Positions 1 through 16,800 of a stretch of DNA of 64,000 nucleotides are shown here, piece by piece. The position numbers and the translations under genes were made by a program. Origin of the DNA: Zingiber officinale (Eukaryota > Streptophyta > Magnoliopsida > Zingiberales > Zingiberaceae); NCBI RefSeq assembly GCF_018446385.1, contig NC_055987.1:8145705-8209704 (forward strand). The letters run 5' to 3'. Each line of letters begins with the position of its first letter. The first letter of the stretch is position 1. A model generated the notes under the pieces. The model saw only the letters and a program-made list of their open reading frames with translations. It ran no database searches and was not told where the DNA came from.

Positions 1-379
1 TTTTCTTTGTACTGTTGTTTAACAATGTAGTATATGAGCCTTTTTTTCTTGGTGTATAGGTCAAGTTTCAGAACTTGTTTTATGGTTTTGCCTGCTTAAA
101 TATAATTTGCTTGATGAAGTAAAATGTTTATGCAGTCGACCATTGGGCTATTTAGAGACGTTTTAGAAAACTAAGGTTGTAGAATTTAAGGAAAAAGTAG
201 AAACAAAATGCCCAAGTAAGATTTATCATCTCACAAATAATTAGGAATTCAGTGAGAGTTTATTTCAAGCCAATAACGAAGTCTACTGTTTTGTAATCTT
301 ACAAATAATCACCATACATGCTTTCTATTTTTTTTTCCCTCTCCATAATTCCATCTTACCAGGAACTCAGTAATTCATA
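1..379. other. 3' flank of the beta-glucosidase gene
   Basis: AT-rich sequence directly downstream (on the minus strand) of the beta-glucosidase stop codon. It should contain that gene's 3' UTR and polyadenylation site. I see no other gene, RNA or repeat in it. Confidence 0.6.
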
Positions 380-2937
<2,558 letters not shown>

Positions 2938-5380
2938 TTATCCAGGAAACCAAAATGATGATTGTGTTCGTGAATATAGAGTATGAGTTATCTTAAATCA
3001 TAATGCAGCTTTTCTTGATATAGGAAAACCATAGCAAGAGATAAGTCTTGTCATCATGCTTGCATGTAGTTTTAAGACAAAGCCTTGTGTTCTGGCAAAG
3101 CATTTACAGAAACAAGAGCAAGTTGGTGTTTTGAGTCTTTAAGTTTTTGCCTTCAAAGGACCTTCATCTGTTTCTTGCATCCTTTTCTAGATGACAGTCC
3201 AAAAGGTTAAGCTTATAAACCACATTTCTTGTTTTAAGAATTAAATTTAATCTAATTACTAGATTATAACGAATAGATTTGCATTCATTTATGTCTTTGC
3301 ATAATTAATATTTGACATAGACAAACTAATAAACTAGTTGGATTTTCATTTTGGCAAAGGACTTCGTTTGGGCCAACTGGCTCCAAAAGCCAGGTCTTCG
3401 ATCGTTTTAATTGTTGGAATAAATTAATCAACATGTGGTTTTGTGTCACTATTTTTATAACATTTTTCAGTCAAAAAAGTAAAGTTTAATTTTCAAACAT
3501 GGAATGGAATAAGTTTTAGTCTAAAATTGTTTATATTCCGATGAATTTATCCATCATTTATATTGTTTTACAATTTTTTTTAATATCATGAAATACATGT
3601 ATAGGAAGTTAGAGAAAAAAAACAAATATTTCACCTTACTTTATTACTCCATGGAATTTAGAAAAAATAAAATAAAATATTAATGAACTATTAACATTTT
3701 CATATTATTACTATGATTTTAAAATGTGTCAAATGGGATGTTCTTTTAGATTAAATATTGTTCAAATTAATTAAAGTAGTTTTTCTCATTCCAATTGGTT
3801 CCTCCTTAGTCCACCCTGGTTAATGTTGATCCAATTTTATCTCTTATTATTTGATAAATTATATCCTTATTAGTTTCTATTGTCGATCTACTTCATCTAA
3901 TTTATTTTTATTTTTATTTGATCACCAACTACCTTACAACTTATCAGATGTAAACTTATTCTGTAAGTTTTTTTTTAAAAAAAATCTTTTTTATCTCAGT
4001 AGATTGAGCATTGAAAACCTGATATGAATGAGATATCTATATATTCCACCTTTAGTTTGCAGAAAAAACTAATGAAAAAAACAATCCTTTACTATTCAGT
4101 AAAGAAATCTTCAATGAGAGAGCATGAAGAAGGAGAAGAAGAGAAAGGTGAAATTTCCTTCGGTTTGTTTATACGGAATCAAAGGAGAAATATTGGTCCA
4201 TCTGTTGACTCCCAAAGTCAGCGACGTACCAACACAATTCCTTCGACTGATTGAACTCCAGTAAAGAAAGAAAAGCAAAAAAAAACAGTGATCCAAATGC
4301 ATCATCCTACACTTTCTTCCCAATTTAATATTCTCATTAAAATAGCACAGTCTCCCACATGATTGGAGTTAATTAACTCCCACAACACCACCCCACCACA
4401 TGTCCCCCTTCCCTCACTGTCTCATCATTCCACCCCTTTCTAACACCAACAGGAGTCAAAGAATTCAGTGGATAACAAGTTGCCTGCCATTGATCATCCT
4501 TGCAGTATCTCCCTTTTGGCTCCATGTACAACAATAAAGGACAAGCTTTTTGGTCCTTCAGCACTGACATCAATGCCAAATCATTCCTTGTCGTGGAGCT
4601 GTGCTAGTTAGCCTTTTAAGGTACCCAAGAACATTCCACTGAGATCATTAAATACTGGACGCATGCAGTGATTTCTGTCAACCAAAGGCCTTGAAAGATA
4701 CTCTGTCACAACCTTAAAATTTGCCTTTAGATAGGGAGCTGATCAGTTTAGTCCTCTTTCCTGTCTTGTTACTAGACTCTGCTTTGTGGCTTTTTGTGCC
4801 ATGCCTTTGTCAGGTTCTAGTGCTTACAGTAAATGAAAGGTGCAAACTTACAGTTGTTGACTAACATTTAGTTTGGGAGTCACTGTAGTGGAAATACTAT
4901 GAAGTTGCCATAATAAATGACAGCACCCAATGGATATATATACACTGTCACTTTCCATTGTATCCTTGTAGTTTTACATGATTTGACAATGTCAACCTTA
5001 GGGGACCATTCTTATGCTTCAATGGCTTATTAACTCCCCTTCTTGAAAATGATTTAAGTCAACTCAGTCACTTTTAGGACTTGAAAGGGGCAATCAAATT
5101 CAAGCAGTGAAGCTAAGTGAGAGAATTGAGTGTTGTGAGGGGTCCAATTGCCATCTGTTTCAGTGTCCATATATATTTATATGAAACCATGATAGACTAA
5201 TATTAGTTTCAATATTAGACTATCAGTCTCTCCTTTTGGCTCCATGATAGAAAAGAGACCATCAAATTATCATATTTTTGTGGTGTGCTTTTGAGGCATT
5301 CTACAAGAACAGAGAGTTTTGAAAATGCTAATAAAATAATAACTGTTGGTGATTATTATTATGTCACTAGCTAGATTTAG
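2938..5380. other. AT-rich intergenic region, no supported gene
   Basis: Separates the divergent beta-glucosidase (minus) and large Q-rich gene (plus). It must hold the beta-glucosidase promoter, but I see no convincing minus-strand TATA box close to the ATG at 2937. The 4373-4603 stretch has an open minus frame of about 77 codons without an ATG and without a family I recognise. A 15-bp motif (CCTTTTGGCTCCATG) occurs at 4512-4526 and again at 5232-5246, and an imperfect inverted repeat lies at 5191-5224. Confidence 0.55.
5191..5224. repeat. Short inverted repeat (14-bp arms, 6-nt loop)
   Basis: Arms GATAGACTAATATT and AATATTAGACTATC are complementary except for one position, with AGTTTC between. 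It could form a small hairpin. It lies just before the second copy of the CCTTTTGGCTCCATG motif. Function unknown. Confidence 0.5.
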
Positions 5381-5382
5381 TT

Positions 5383-5390
5383 CCACGTGG
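5383..5390. promoter_or_regulatory. G-box / ABRE-type palindrome CCACGTGG
   Basis: Perfect CCACGTGG about 550 bp upstream of the probable leader of the large plus-strand gene. A related TCCACGTCAT motif is at 5588-5597. These cores are bound by plant bZIP/bHLH factors. Assignment to this gene is inferred from position only. Confidence 0.4.
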
Positions 5391-5408
5391 CATCTTTTTT
5401 TGCTTCGT

Positions 5409-5437
5409 GTGTATATATATATATATATATATATATG
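5409..5437. repeat. (TA)n microsatellite
   Basis: Uninterrupted alternating TA run just before the GC-richer promoter and leader of the large gene. Confidence 0.9.
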
Positions 5438-5884
5438 GACAATTAATATTCTTTTAAATTATGGACAATTAATGTAATAACTGTGTTTCTAATAAACTAC
5501 TCACTTAATTAGATCTGGTTGCCATTCTGACAATGCAACCGTCATAACTAATTTGTACGGATCTCATCAGATCTACGTTCCTTACCTTCCACGTCATCTT
5601 CACAGCACAAATGTACTCGTGTACAAAAAGAAGCAGAGCCCCAATTCGATTCCCGCCAATCTCCCGATTAAATCTGCAGTCGGACGCTCTAGATCCGCTG
5701 GGACTGCCGCCGCCGACAAACCAACGGATAAGATGCGCCGTAACTTTTTGAGCGGAAGGATGAGCCATGCTCCCGGCTCGGACGCTTGACCAACCGGCTC
5801 GTCGTCCGAACCAAGAGCTTCGTCACTGAGCCGGAGTCTTCTTCCCCTCGCCCCTTCCTTGGAAATTTCACAAAACATCCCCCT

Positions 5885-6165
5885 TCTCTCTCTCTCTCTG
5901 TCTCTCTTATCTTTTTCGCAAAAAAAAAAAAAAAATCCTTACTTTTCTCGCACGGAGCAATGGAGCGACTGAGAGCGAGCAGACAAGGTCCAGGATCGCC
6001 GCGCCGTTGTTGATCGTGGGGCTAAACCTAGCCTCCGAGGGAGCTGCTCAGGAACCCTAACCCTAGCTCGTGGACAATCGAGTTCGTCGCTATTTCCAAT
6101 CTGTGCCAGCTTACCTAGCTTTCTGCCACGGATAGATCCGTCGATCTGCGGCCGCGTGCTACGGT
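5885..6165 (+). promoter_or_regulatory. Probable leader exon of the large Q-rich gene, with CT tract and telo-box
   Basis: GC-richer than its surroundings. It starts with a CT-repeat tract (5885-5910) and an A-run, typical of plant core-promoter and 5' UTR sequence, and carries AACCCTAACCCTA at 6053-6065 (telo-box-like). A possible 5' splice site (CTACG then GTTGGT) is near 6160. No long coding frame with an ATG continues from it, so I read it as untranslated leader. Exact TSS and exon end are inferred. Confidence 0.4.
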
Positions 6166-7843
6166 TGGTGCCTGATTCTCCTTCCCCTGGGTTTCTCTGT
6201 GCTGATTTTTCTTGGGTTTTCCGATTATGAGTGGCAATTCCACTCGTTTGTCCCCAATTTGATGCGGGAACCATACGTTAACCGGGTTTCCTTTTCTTTT
6301 CGCTGGAGCCGGGTGTCCGTTTGAAATGTTGGGTGTGCGGTGTTGTTATTCCGTGGTTGTAGAGCGGATTTTGGCTTTTTTGCTCCTTCCGGTGTCATTG
6401 GCTAGGCAAGATAGATGATTCCGATTTCTTGGTTTCTTTATGTTGCAATTAAGGCTTTTATTATCTTGTTACCTTTTTGGACTATTTTACCTACTTGGAG
6501 CTTGGAAATATTAGATTCTCCTTTGAGATCGAAGGCGTGGCAAAATTTAGAACTGGTTCATAAATTAAATTCTTTACTTACTATATTTATCATTTGGTTG
6601 CCTACTTAACTTATTTACTCCATCCTTCTTAGTGCGAATTATTTATAGAAAAGGAAGCTGGCCTTTTATTATGTTAATGAACAAGCAAAGAAATGTGCTA
6701 ACTCTCTAATGTATAGACAAAAGGCGTTTCTTGAACTCTTACCACTTGATTCTGGAATAGTGATAAGGTTCACCTATAGGGGACATATATCAGTCACAGT
6801 GGATCTTCATTGCTTCATGTTTACTCTGACCATCCTCATGTTTCAGTGATATACTCAAGTTCACTTATGCTTCAAATGTTAGTTGGCTTAATGATTTCAT
6901 TGGAAACATGACATTTAGGTTAAAGACTTAGCTAATTTGTATAGAATGCATAAACTTCACACTCCAAGAGAGCTTTTGACTCTAATTCTTCTTGGATATA
7001 ATTAAAAACCACAAACCTAGTTGTTTATTCAGTGATTAAAAAGTTCTGTGTCGGTTGCACCTTATCATTTAGTGTTTTGGTGCTTTTAATAGTTTAAGCC
7101 ACACTTCATTTATAAATATGAGAAACATGTCTGTTTTCATAAAGTTATTTTTTCTTCTTTCCCCCTCTTTTTTAATTTTGATATATTTGAGTTCCTTGTT
7201 CTTGTATTTATTATGGTAGTATCAGTCAATCAGGCTACTACATGGAAAGGGTGTGGTAGGAACTTAGTTCATCAAGGCAGCAATAATTTTTAGTTTTCAA
7301 TTCTGGTTTTGTAGGATGAATGTCATTCTTGCCCAGAAGTTTTAGAGAAGGTACACCATACCTATGTTTTGAGGAAGAAATATGACTGCGTTATACTCCA
7401 TCAAGAGCACATAAAGTTTGGAGGATTTAGCAATCCATTCTCAAAATTTGTAAATATTGCTATGAATTTTTCCATAACATCTCTCCCTATGTTTGGTTTT
7501 AAGCAGGTTTATAAAAAAAAATGGAGGGTCCATGATCACAAGGCACTGTTGTTTAAATCACCGGAAGATTCTTATGCTTAATATCTTTTACTTTTGAGAT
7601 TTGTGGACATTCCGAGAAAGAAAGTATAAGCAATTCATTCTTGTGAAAAATCATTCAAAGCTTCCCTTGAGTGGAATTGATGTTTTGCTGTCTATGAGAG
7701 TCTGGAAGATAGCAGTTCAATCCCATCGACTTTTTAAAAACACTAGGTTCTGGTCTTCTAACAGTTTCCTGGTGGCATATCAGTGGTTCTTAGGAGTTAA
7801 CTGCATTAAGTGACACTTCATAATCCACGATACCATCTTTTAG
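6166..7843 (+). other. Probable 5' intron of the large gene; no coding exon recognised
   Basis: About 1.7 kb of T-rich, intron-like sequence ending in TTTTAG at 7843. Members of this family normally have an N-terminal exon of 150-200 residues beginning MPGNE; I could not find it here in any frame. Open stretches at 6415-6609, 7369-7581 and 7601-7813 look like chance. Confidence 0.45.
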
Positions 7844-7847
7844 CATT

Positions 7848-10800
7848 ATGCAACTTTGGCAACAACAACTATTGTACAAACAGTTCCAAGAGCAGAGACA
7901 GCAGCAATTTCGGCAGTTAGATCAGGAAACAAGACAACTCATTTCGCATAGCCAATCGTCTGTTTTAGGAAAACCTGCAACAGGAGATCAATTACCTGCA
8001 ACACTAAATGACATGCCTACTAATGATGCACATAACTATATGTGGCCAAATAATTTTATGGGGGATGTCTCCAACTTACCCATTAACTCTCAGATGTTTA
8101 TTCCTGGCAACATGAATTTGGCACAGTCAAATTACTCGACAGCTTTGCAGAACCTTGCTAATGGTAGTTTCATTCTGAATGATCAGAATCGGGCAATGCT
8201 ATCTATGGGATTTATGCCACAACAGAATGATCACTTTATTCATGGCATGCCTGTTTCTAGCACTGGCACCGTAGACCAATACCCTCACCTTTTGGGAATA
8301 TCTGGTAATTTCAACAATTTGATGACTGGACCTGATGCAACCCTTGCAGTGAAGTCATCATACCCATTTGCTACAAACGATCGGCAATCAGCTGCTCAAG
8401 GTTGCTCACAGGATAAAACATTACTTTTGCAGAATCTCCAAGGCAGAAATACATTGGACAATCCTCCTATGCAAGTTCTTGGTAATGATGTTGCAGCTGG
8501 AAACTTTCTAGAAGCTAGCAATCTGCAATTCCATGATCAGTTTAGGGAACTCCAGTCTAGGCAAGAACGAGATGATACATTGGGTAATTTACATGGAAAG
8601 CCAGTATCAGCTATAGGGGATTCTAGAGATGCGGCTGGTTTAGATCCTATCGAACAGAAGCTCTTGTTTGGCACAGATGAAGATGATAATTGGGGTTTAA
8701 TTGGGGGGTACCTTACATCTGGCACGAGTGGAGAGATGCATGGGCATCCTCTAGAGGTTGATCACTATGGCACATTGCCTTCCATACATAGTGGGAGCTG
8801 GAGTGCTCTTATGCAAGAAGCTGTGCAAGCATCTACTAGTGACAAAGGGGTCCAGGAAGAGTGGAGTGGCTTGAGTTCTCAGACTACGGAACCTGTAAGA
8901 GCACATTTACCTGTTATCAACGGGAAACAACCATCTGTATGGGTCAATGACAATGTACAGAACAAAGCTTCTTTGTCTGCAGAACCCTTTTCTTTATTCA
9001 CTAACTCAAATGCAACCCCAAGCTCCTCCATTGCCGGTAATAACAGTCGTCTTCTGAAGTCTGCTCACGAAGAAAACAATGTGCCACTAATTGAAGCTTC
9101 CTGTCTGCCTTTGAGGTCATCCTTGCAAGGAATCAATGGCAAAGAGTTTTCAAGTAGTCAGAATCAAACCAAACTAGTAGAAAGTGATCTTAAAGATAAA
9201 ATTCCTTTGCTTAGTGAAATGAGAACTGGGCAGAGCATTGAGCAGTGCCAGAGTAGGTCCAGGAACATTCAGTTAAAGTCACAGGACAATGGAAGTGGCT
9301 GGACTGGCCAAAAGAATTTACAGTTATCCAATGCTCCAATTATGCCTGTTAACAACCTAGGTGGCTGGAGTACTAACCGTGCGATGGCATTTAGAGGCGA
9401 CAGTACTTCAGATTATCATGAAATTCATGGTAATCATGCTAATCTGAATTCTGGAACACAAGTCAAATCAGATATTGCTAGTCCTAAGATGCAATTTGAA
9501 GATTACTTAGCAGCTAACATGGGGTCTGTTGGGAACCCAAATTTCTTAAAATGGAACCAGAATATGGCCCAGCAGATTACTAGTGAACAGAAATCTGTTT
9601 TGGGGACAAAGTTTGTTGCTGACACATGTGGGAATTCTGAAGTTGACAACGATGCCAAAGAAAATCAGAGTCAGCCAAATCCAAAATTACACAATTGGGA
9701 GTTGTCAAGAATTCCTGCAACCGAAAGGCTGGGTCAAACTTTTGACAGAGAAAAAGAATGCGCGGCAGTTCTTTCAGGAAAAGGTTATGTTGGAGACGCA
9801 TTGAAAGATATTGTTGCAAGTGGAGGCCTGAACTCTATTTGTCATGGTCAACATACTGTGGGACCTAACATGGTTCAGAACTCACTAGGTAATTTGAAGA
9901 ATAATGCAGAGCCTTCATCTGCATTCTATCACCAACTAAGCATGCAGGGTTTCTCCAACTCAGTTTGCAATAGATCAAATACAGATGAATCACTTAGTAG
10001 GTCACATTTTGCTGGTCATGTTGTGAGCAGCAATCCTATGGACGCTACTGAGGTAATTTAGTCAGTCCTGGATCCACTTTAATTTCTACCCAAATCTTTC
10101 TCTGAAGTTTAGATATTTATTTCCTGATTACTGTTTATATAATTAACTTTTTTGTAATCTGCAGAAGTTTGGATTGGAAGCCGAGGATCTGTATAGAAAT
10201 GCAAGACCTGCTTGCCCCTCTAGTAGTTCTTTTAATGGATCAACTGCTCAAGATGTGCAACTTGAAACAATTTCTCAAGCAAGGTATGCTTTGTAACGAC
10301 AAGCATATATTTAGCTCCATCATGATACATGTTCCTTGCGTTCCTATGCGCTAGACAAGACCTGACAAAATAGTTGGGTAGGCTGATCAGGCTTTATTCT
10401 GTACTATAGTCTTATCAATAATTTCTAGGACAACATGGACAAAATAGTCAACTATATTACTTTTTTTTTGTTTTCACTGCTACACCTAATATTGAATCTG
10501 TATTTTTGCATCTTTCTCAATATTTTGTATTATGATCCATACATCAGGATCTTTCTAATCCTTGGGAATTGTTATTTAATTTATGGCAGCAATATGCTTG
10601 AGCTTCTCCATAAGGTTGATCAATCAAGAGATGGAAATTTTGTGAATGCTTCTGATAGATCCACACAAGTTGCTGATGATGTTCCCACCCCCAAACCTCA
10701 TGTTGATTGGCCTTCTAACTCCAGAGGATTTGGATTGCAGTTAGCCCCACCATCTCCACAATTAGTATCAACCAAAAGCCCAATTTCTCAGAACCCCATA

Positions 10801-13800
10801 AATGATCGTATGATTGCTGAATCAATCCATCAAGGAGAGGCAAGTTATCAGGATCAGACACAGTCAAATTATACTTCTTTAGGCCGACCTTTGGCTCTTC
10901 TTCATGAAGCATCTGAAAGACAAAATTGGGATAAGATATCCAACTCACCTGGACAACAACAGATCAAACTCTTGGAAGCAAATAAGTATTTTAACTCATC
11001 AGCAGCAACTGCTTCTGATTTTCCTTTGGTTCAAAAGCAGATGCAGGAGCAGTTAGGACTTCAACGACAAGACCATTCTGGTGCAAAACATCACCTGGAA
11101 CAGCGTCCAGGAAATCAGATTTCCAACACAAGCCAAGCTAATGTAGGTACACTCACTAAAAGTACGTCACTCATGAAGCAAGCACATGATTCTAATTATG
11201 TTGCTGTAGCAAACCAATCTGTTCAGACATCCTTCTCTACTTTGCCTAGTAGAATTTCCACTTCAGGAGTTGCTTCCCATGCTGAAAATCATGGTACTGG
11301 TGATTCACAATCTTTCTCTGGGAGGGGAGATCACACAAAACCAACATTTGCAGGGTTTTCTCAAATTACAAGTTCTGGCCACCAGTTACCTGCTTTGGAT
11401 ACGAGATCAGTTTCTCAATCTTCCATATCAGGTATGTCTCAGCAAGCTGGTGTCTCAACGATGCTGCACAATGTGTGGACAAATATATCAGTTCAACGTC
11501 AAGCCAGCATCAATCCTCTACTCACTCCTAATGTACTTCATTCCTTAATAAATCATGGAAGAGAGAGAATTTCATGGAGCACGCCAAAGTCAGGAGGTCA
11601 GGTCAACAAGAAAGAAGGTACTCATGAAGTTGGCACTAGTTCTAATTCACAGAAAGATGAAAATGCAGCTCAAGTCAAGTTCTCAAATCTAATTGCAGAC
11701 AAGATGGATGGTTCTAATGCAAAAAATGTGTTCCATGGGGAAGAAACAGTGCCAAAGCCTGCTTTTGATAGAGGCTCTACCTTTCCAGTTTCATCTCTGG
11801 TCCATCTGCATCAGCATGATGTTAACAAGGCTAATAATGAACAGCTTCCAGCTGTTAACCTGAAGGACTTGCATTCTACTCCAACAACTGCCATATCTTC
11901 TGGCAGTGTTATTGTCAGCCCTGGAGGCATATCAAAACCTTCAGATCACCAACCACAAAACTATTCCTTACTTCATCAAATACAGTCTCTGAAGGCTTCT
12001 GATTCTGATATAAACAAGTTAACAGGAAACCTGTCGAGAGGAGCATCTTTTGGTTCCAATACTCAAATGAACTTGAATGTGAATCAGACATTTGATCACG
12101 GGCAGAATTCAATCTCCAAATATCCTGACATTAAAGTTGGAGCAGCTGCTCAGATATTATATCCGTCAGATACCAAAATGTTAAGCTTTGCTTCAAATGA
12201 CAATGAAGAAAAAAATCTTGGCACATCAACAGCAGGGCAGGGCATCCTACAAACTCATATGCATCCCCACAATACTAGTTCGATAGCTACTGCATTAGGA
12301 GGTACTGACTGCCCAGGAATTAGCCCTCAGATGGATTCCTGGGTTGAGCAGCATGCAACCTACCAAAATGGCACCATGGTTCCTCCCTATGATGCTCAAA
12401 TGAGTGGAAAAGCTTCCACGCACCAGTATTTTCGAGAAGAAGTTCCTGCAAGAATGGAGGATAGCGCTTTAATTGATCAAAGACTTGAGAGCACTCAGTC
12501 TGGTGGTTATGAGCAAGGTACTTTGTCCACCAAGATATCACCAAATGAATCATCGTCCTTATTGCTATCCGACACCATATATCAACCTGCAATTTTAAGA
12601 CCAAAGAAACGTAAAAGCATGGCAGTGGATCTGCCTTGGCATAGGATTGTCACTGAGCGTCCACAAAGCTTGGAAAGCATCAGGTAGCTTTATTATAGTG
12701 CTTCTTTAGTAATTCTCTACAGTGTACTTTCTTTTTCTAGGAGCATGATTGAGTTTGCATCAATCTGATAAATGTGGTATTTTCCCCATTTAGTATGGCA
12801 GATTTGGATTGGAATTTGGTTGCCAACAGATTGATAGAGAAGGTTTGTTCAGGAACCAATATTAATCAATTTGTTGCATTTTTCCTCCAGATCTTTTAGA
12901 GTGAGTCTTAGACTTTTTATTTTTCTGTTGAGTAGATAGATGATGATGCTGAAGCTCTAGAAGATGACCCATTGATTCCTCACTCACGAAGAAGGCTTAT
13001 CCAGACAACTCAGTTGATGCATCAACTAGTTCCCGCTGTACCATCTCCATTGCTTAAAGACGAGGCAGCTTCAGCATATGAAAGTGTGCCTTTTGCTCTT
13101 GCTAAATCAGTACTTGCACATGCATGTAGCCTTGTTTCTTTCACAAGAAGTGATTCACATGAGCCCGTGGAAAATGAAAATGTGTAAGTACCAAATTTAA
13201 ATTTGTTCAAGACCTTGCCGTATGATATTAAGTTGTCTGACCAAAGTCCAGCATGCCACTATTATGCTTTTATTGGTGTCATGTTGCCTGCCGGTTATGC
13301 TTTGTTTATTTTTAATACTGAAATTTCTGATATTATTTTTCTCGATTCTCTAGGACACTTGATCACCTTAGGACTTCAAAGGTGGGAGATGACACTTACT
13401 CAAAGTTGGTGGAGAACTTCATTGGTAGATCCGAGAAACTAGGTGCAAATTTCTCAAGGTGTGTACTAAATATTAATTTTTATGGACTTTATTTTCATCA
13501 TAACTATATTTGACCATTTTATTCAAGTTTTTCCTGAAATTTGCGTAACTTATTATGTGTTTAATCATGGTGTTACCTAAGCAGCAGCTAATAGTTCATG
13601 TACACGCTATAAACAAATTAGTACATTATGAACGATTACAGCTTTTGATTGTTTTGACAACTGCCATTTCTGTTCTGCAGAGGACTATAACTTGAGTTTG
13701 GCAGTTGCTTTGTTTTATAATAACATCTAATGAAAGTTTTATGATTTGATTTCATGGGTATTGATTGTGAGTGCAAACTTATTTCACAGTAGTAGGAGCC

Positions 13801-16800
13801 ATCTAGTCTAAGCAAACTTGCTTGTGCTCGAGTTCTTACAGTAATGAGATTTAAGATTAGAACGTCACTATTGGTATACAAGTAGTCAGAACATTGTTTT
13901 CGTCACTCTTTATTTTTGTAGAAGTTTGATTCTTCCATATTAATGTGGAATTGCTCATATCTTTTCCTATAGGTGTTTCTTGAGTATCAGTTAGGGCACT
14001 TTTTAACATCAGTTATCTAACTAGATGTATAAAACTTGATTTATTTTTGTTAGATGCACTACTTTCGACTTGTACATAGCTTGTTTTTCTGAGTAATGCT
14101 TATTTTGCTTTTTTCCTGACATTGGTATTTAAGTTACGCTTCTAGAGTAGAATTTGTATTAAATTTTATATATGAATTTAATTCTATTCAAGTCCAATTT
14201 ATTTGACAAGAAAGCAAAATTTAAGGAAATTTTTGTTGTTGGTAATAATAGGCTATAATATTCCGACATCTCTAAAATATTTACACTCTTACATCTAACC
14301 TTCTAAAAAGTTGATGTCTTTGGAGGAGTAACGTATGCTTACATTCTTCCATCTATACTCTAAATAGTTTATATCCCAATTTTGGAATGGCTATGTATTT
14401 CCTTTCTCATTTTTATCTTAAGCTTAAATATTGCCAGCATGAAGGGGAGCCTTGGCACAACGGTAAAGTTGTTGTCATGTGACCAAAAGGTCACGGGTTC
14501 GAATCTTGGAAACAACCTCTTACAAAAAGCAGGTAAGGCTGCGTACAATGGATCCTTCTCCGGGACCTCGCATGGCGGGAGCTCGTGCACCGGGCTGCCC
14601 TTTTTTTTTTAAATATTGCCAGCATCATATTTTATTTTTTATCCATCTTGCACATCTCCTATGCATTATTTAAGATAAGACTAAATTTTGATAATAGCAC
14701 TGTAGTTACATAATGCAAAACTTTTTTAGAAATAATCATATAAAGCACTTAAATCCACTTTCACACTCAAGTTAGAGTAACACTGATATTTGGTATTATT
14801 TGTCCCTTCCAGCAGTCAATGTCTCTCCTAATATCTTCTCCCTCTCTCATAGTAAAATGACCAAAGACTAGTCACTTGACATCTCTCCTCTCGTGTAGAT
14901 GTTTGAATCCTAGTATCATTTTTGCCTACACACATTTACATTAGACTCTTTGTCAATTGTAACCTAAAAATGAAACAAGTTTTAGTCTTATTCAAGTCTC
15001 TTCTCTAACATCTTCTTGTTGTCTGAACAAGTGCTATTTGATATCAGACATTACTGTCTCTCTCTCTAAAATAATTCCTAGTCGCAAGAGTACATATTCA
15101 GTTCATCTTTCAGTGCAATCCTTCACACATTTGAATTTGAGGGTAAGTTAATGAAGATCATGTCATCTTTTGAATATCATCATTATCAACAGTGCCTTTG
15201 TAGATCATCACCTATTCTTTCGAACATATTTCCTTGGGAGGTCAGCATTAACTTTGTCCAATTTTCAAGTCTTCAAAAGATTAGTCTAGAATGTCATACG
15301 CCAAATTTCTCATGTATGCTTGTATTGAGTTTTCATACTTATTTAACTAGCAGGTATAGAGATATTTATGCTTCAAATTGAGGGGAATGTTTGAAATGAG
15401 ACTATCTTTTCTTTTTTAGTTCATTAGTGATACAACAAACAACAACAACAACAAAAACCAAGTCTTATTACACTAGGTGGGGTCGGCGGTATGAATCTTT
15501 TTACGCCATTGAGTTCTATCTCCTACTATATCATCATTTATATTTAAATAAATTTTATTTTATTTTATTATTGCTAACCAAGTTTTTTTTTTTTTGTCTT
15601 CCTCTACTTCGTTTGATATGCATGTTTATCATAATTTCACATCGCCTGACTGGAACATTTATTAGTCGTTTAAGTACATATCCGTACTTAGTGATATTGC
15701 TGAAAATAATTTTACAACTGATTCAACTAATCAAGTTAACAAATGAAACTATGCCAATTATCAATAGCATGGTTCTTAAAAGCTGTCTAGGTGACCCCCT
15801 AGGTTGAAATAGAAGGTGACCGCTTCACAATGGTCCCTTCTGGGTGCTAGTTTCAAAAAGTGGTCTGCCTAGGTTGTCACGCCTTGGGACTTGGGAGTGT
15901 AATTCCCACATTACAGGAGGTACCTCACTTGATGATGATGTGATAAAAGGGAACTAAGAGCCATGCAACAAATTGCCAACTTCAGATAATCAAGTCCTTA
16001 AACAAACTTTATATGGTTATATTATTTTCTAGAAAGGATAGAATAAAAGAATACAACAAAATAAAAACAAAACCAGAGATGAGAAGGTCATAGCAACTCA
16101 AGTACTACTTTAAATCAATTATAATCTCAAAAGTGTACCTTAAAACGTAAGTTTAAATTTACTTTGTGGATAATCATGGAAAATGTGCATATTTTAATTT
16201 AGATTAAGAGATTAAGAATATATTTGGTAAGTCGTAATTTTATATTACAATTTTAAATTCTTCTTTGAGTTCTTTAATTTTTTATGTATACATATTTAGT
16301 TAGCTATTTTTATTTATTTTCTTTCAATTTTTTATCAACATTTACCATCCCTATTATTACTCTCCATTATATTTTTTTTTATGACAAGTTAATATAATTT
16401 TAATTATGATCATTTAACTACCGACTATTAATCTATCACCAATACTACATCTCTGATAAATGCATATCAATTAATTTATTGAAAAGTGAATCACTGAAAG
16501 CAGTGTTTGATGTACGGGCTCAAGCCCTCACCCGTGATTTCAGCTGTGATTTACCATTATATAGTGTTCTCTTAATAGATTGGTTTGAACCTAATGTGGT
16601 GATGCTTCTAAAAGAAGTTAGATTGGTTTTGTCTTCTTAGTGTTGAATATGAAGTATTTGCTGTCTCATATTTCTGCACATATTTAGGTTGCTTAATTTT
16701 GCCTTTTGCCATTTGACAAATGTATTGCAGGTTAGAGACTGGCACCTCCTTATTAGAACTGCGGATGGAATGCCAAGAATTGGAAAGGTTCTCCATTGTC

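Noticed and set aside
10435-10589. Upstream extension of the frame leading into exon 3 of the large gene
   Set aside because: Hydrophobic, T-rich intron translation. The acceptor GGCAG at 10589 restores the correct phase from exon 2.
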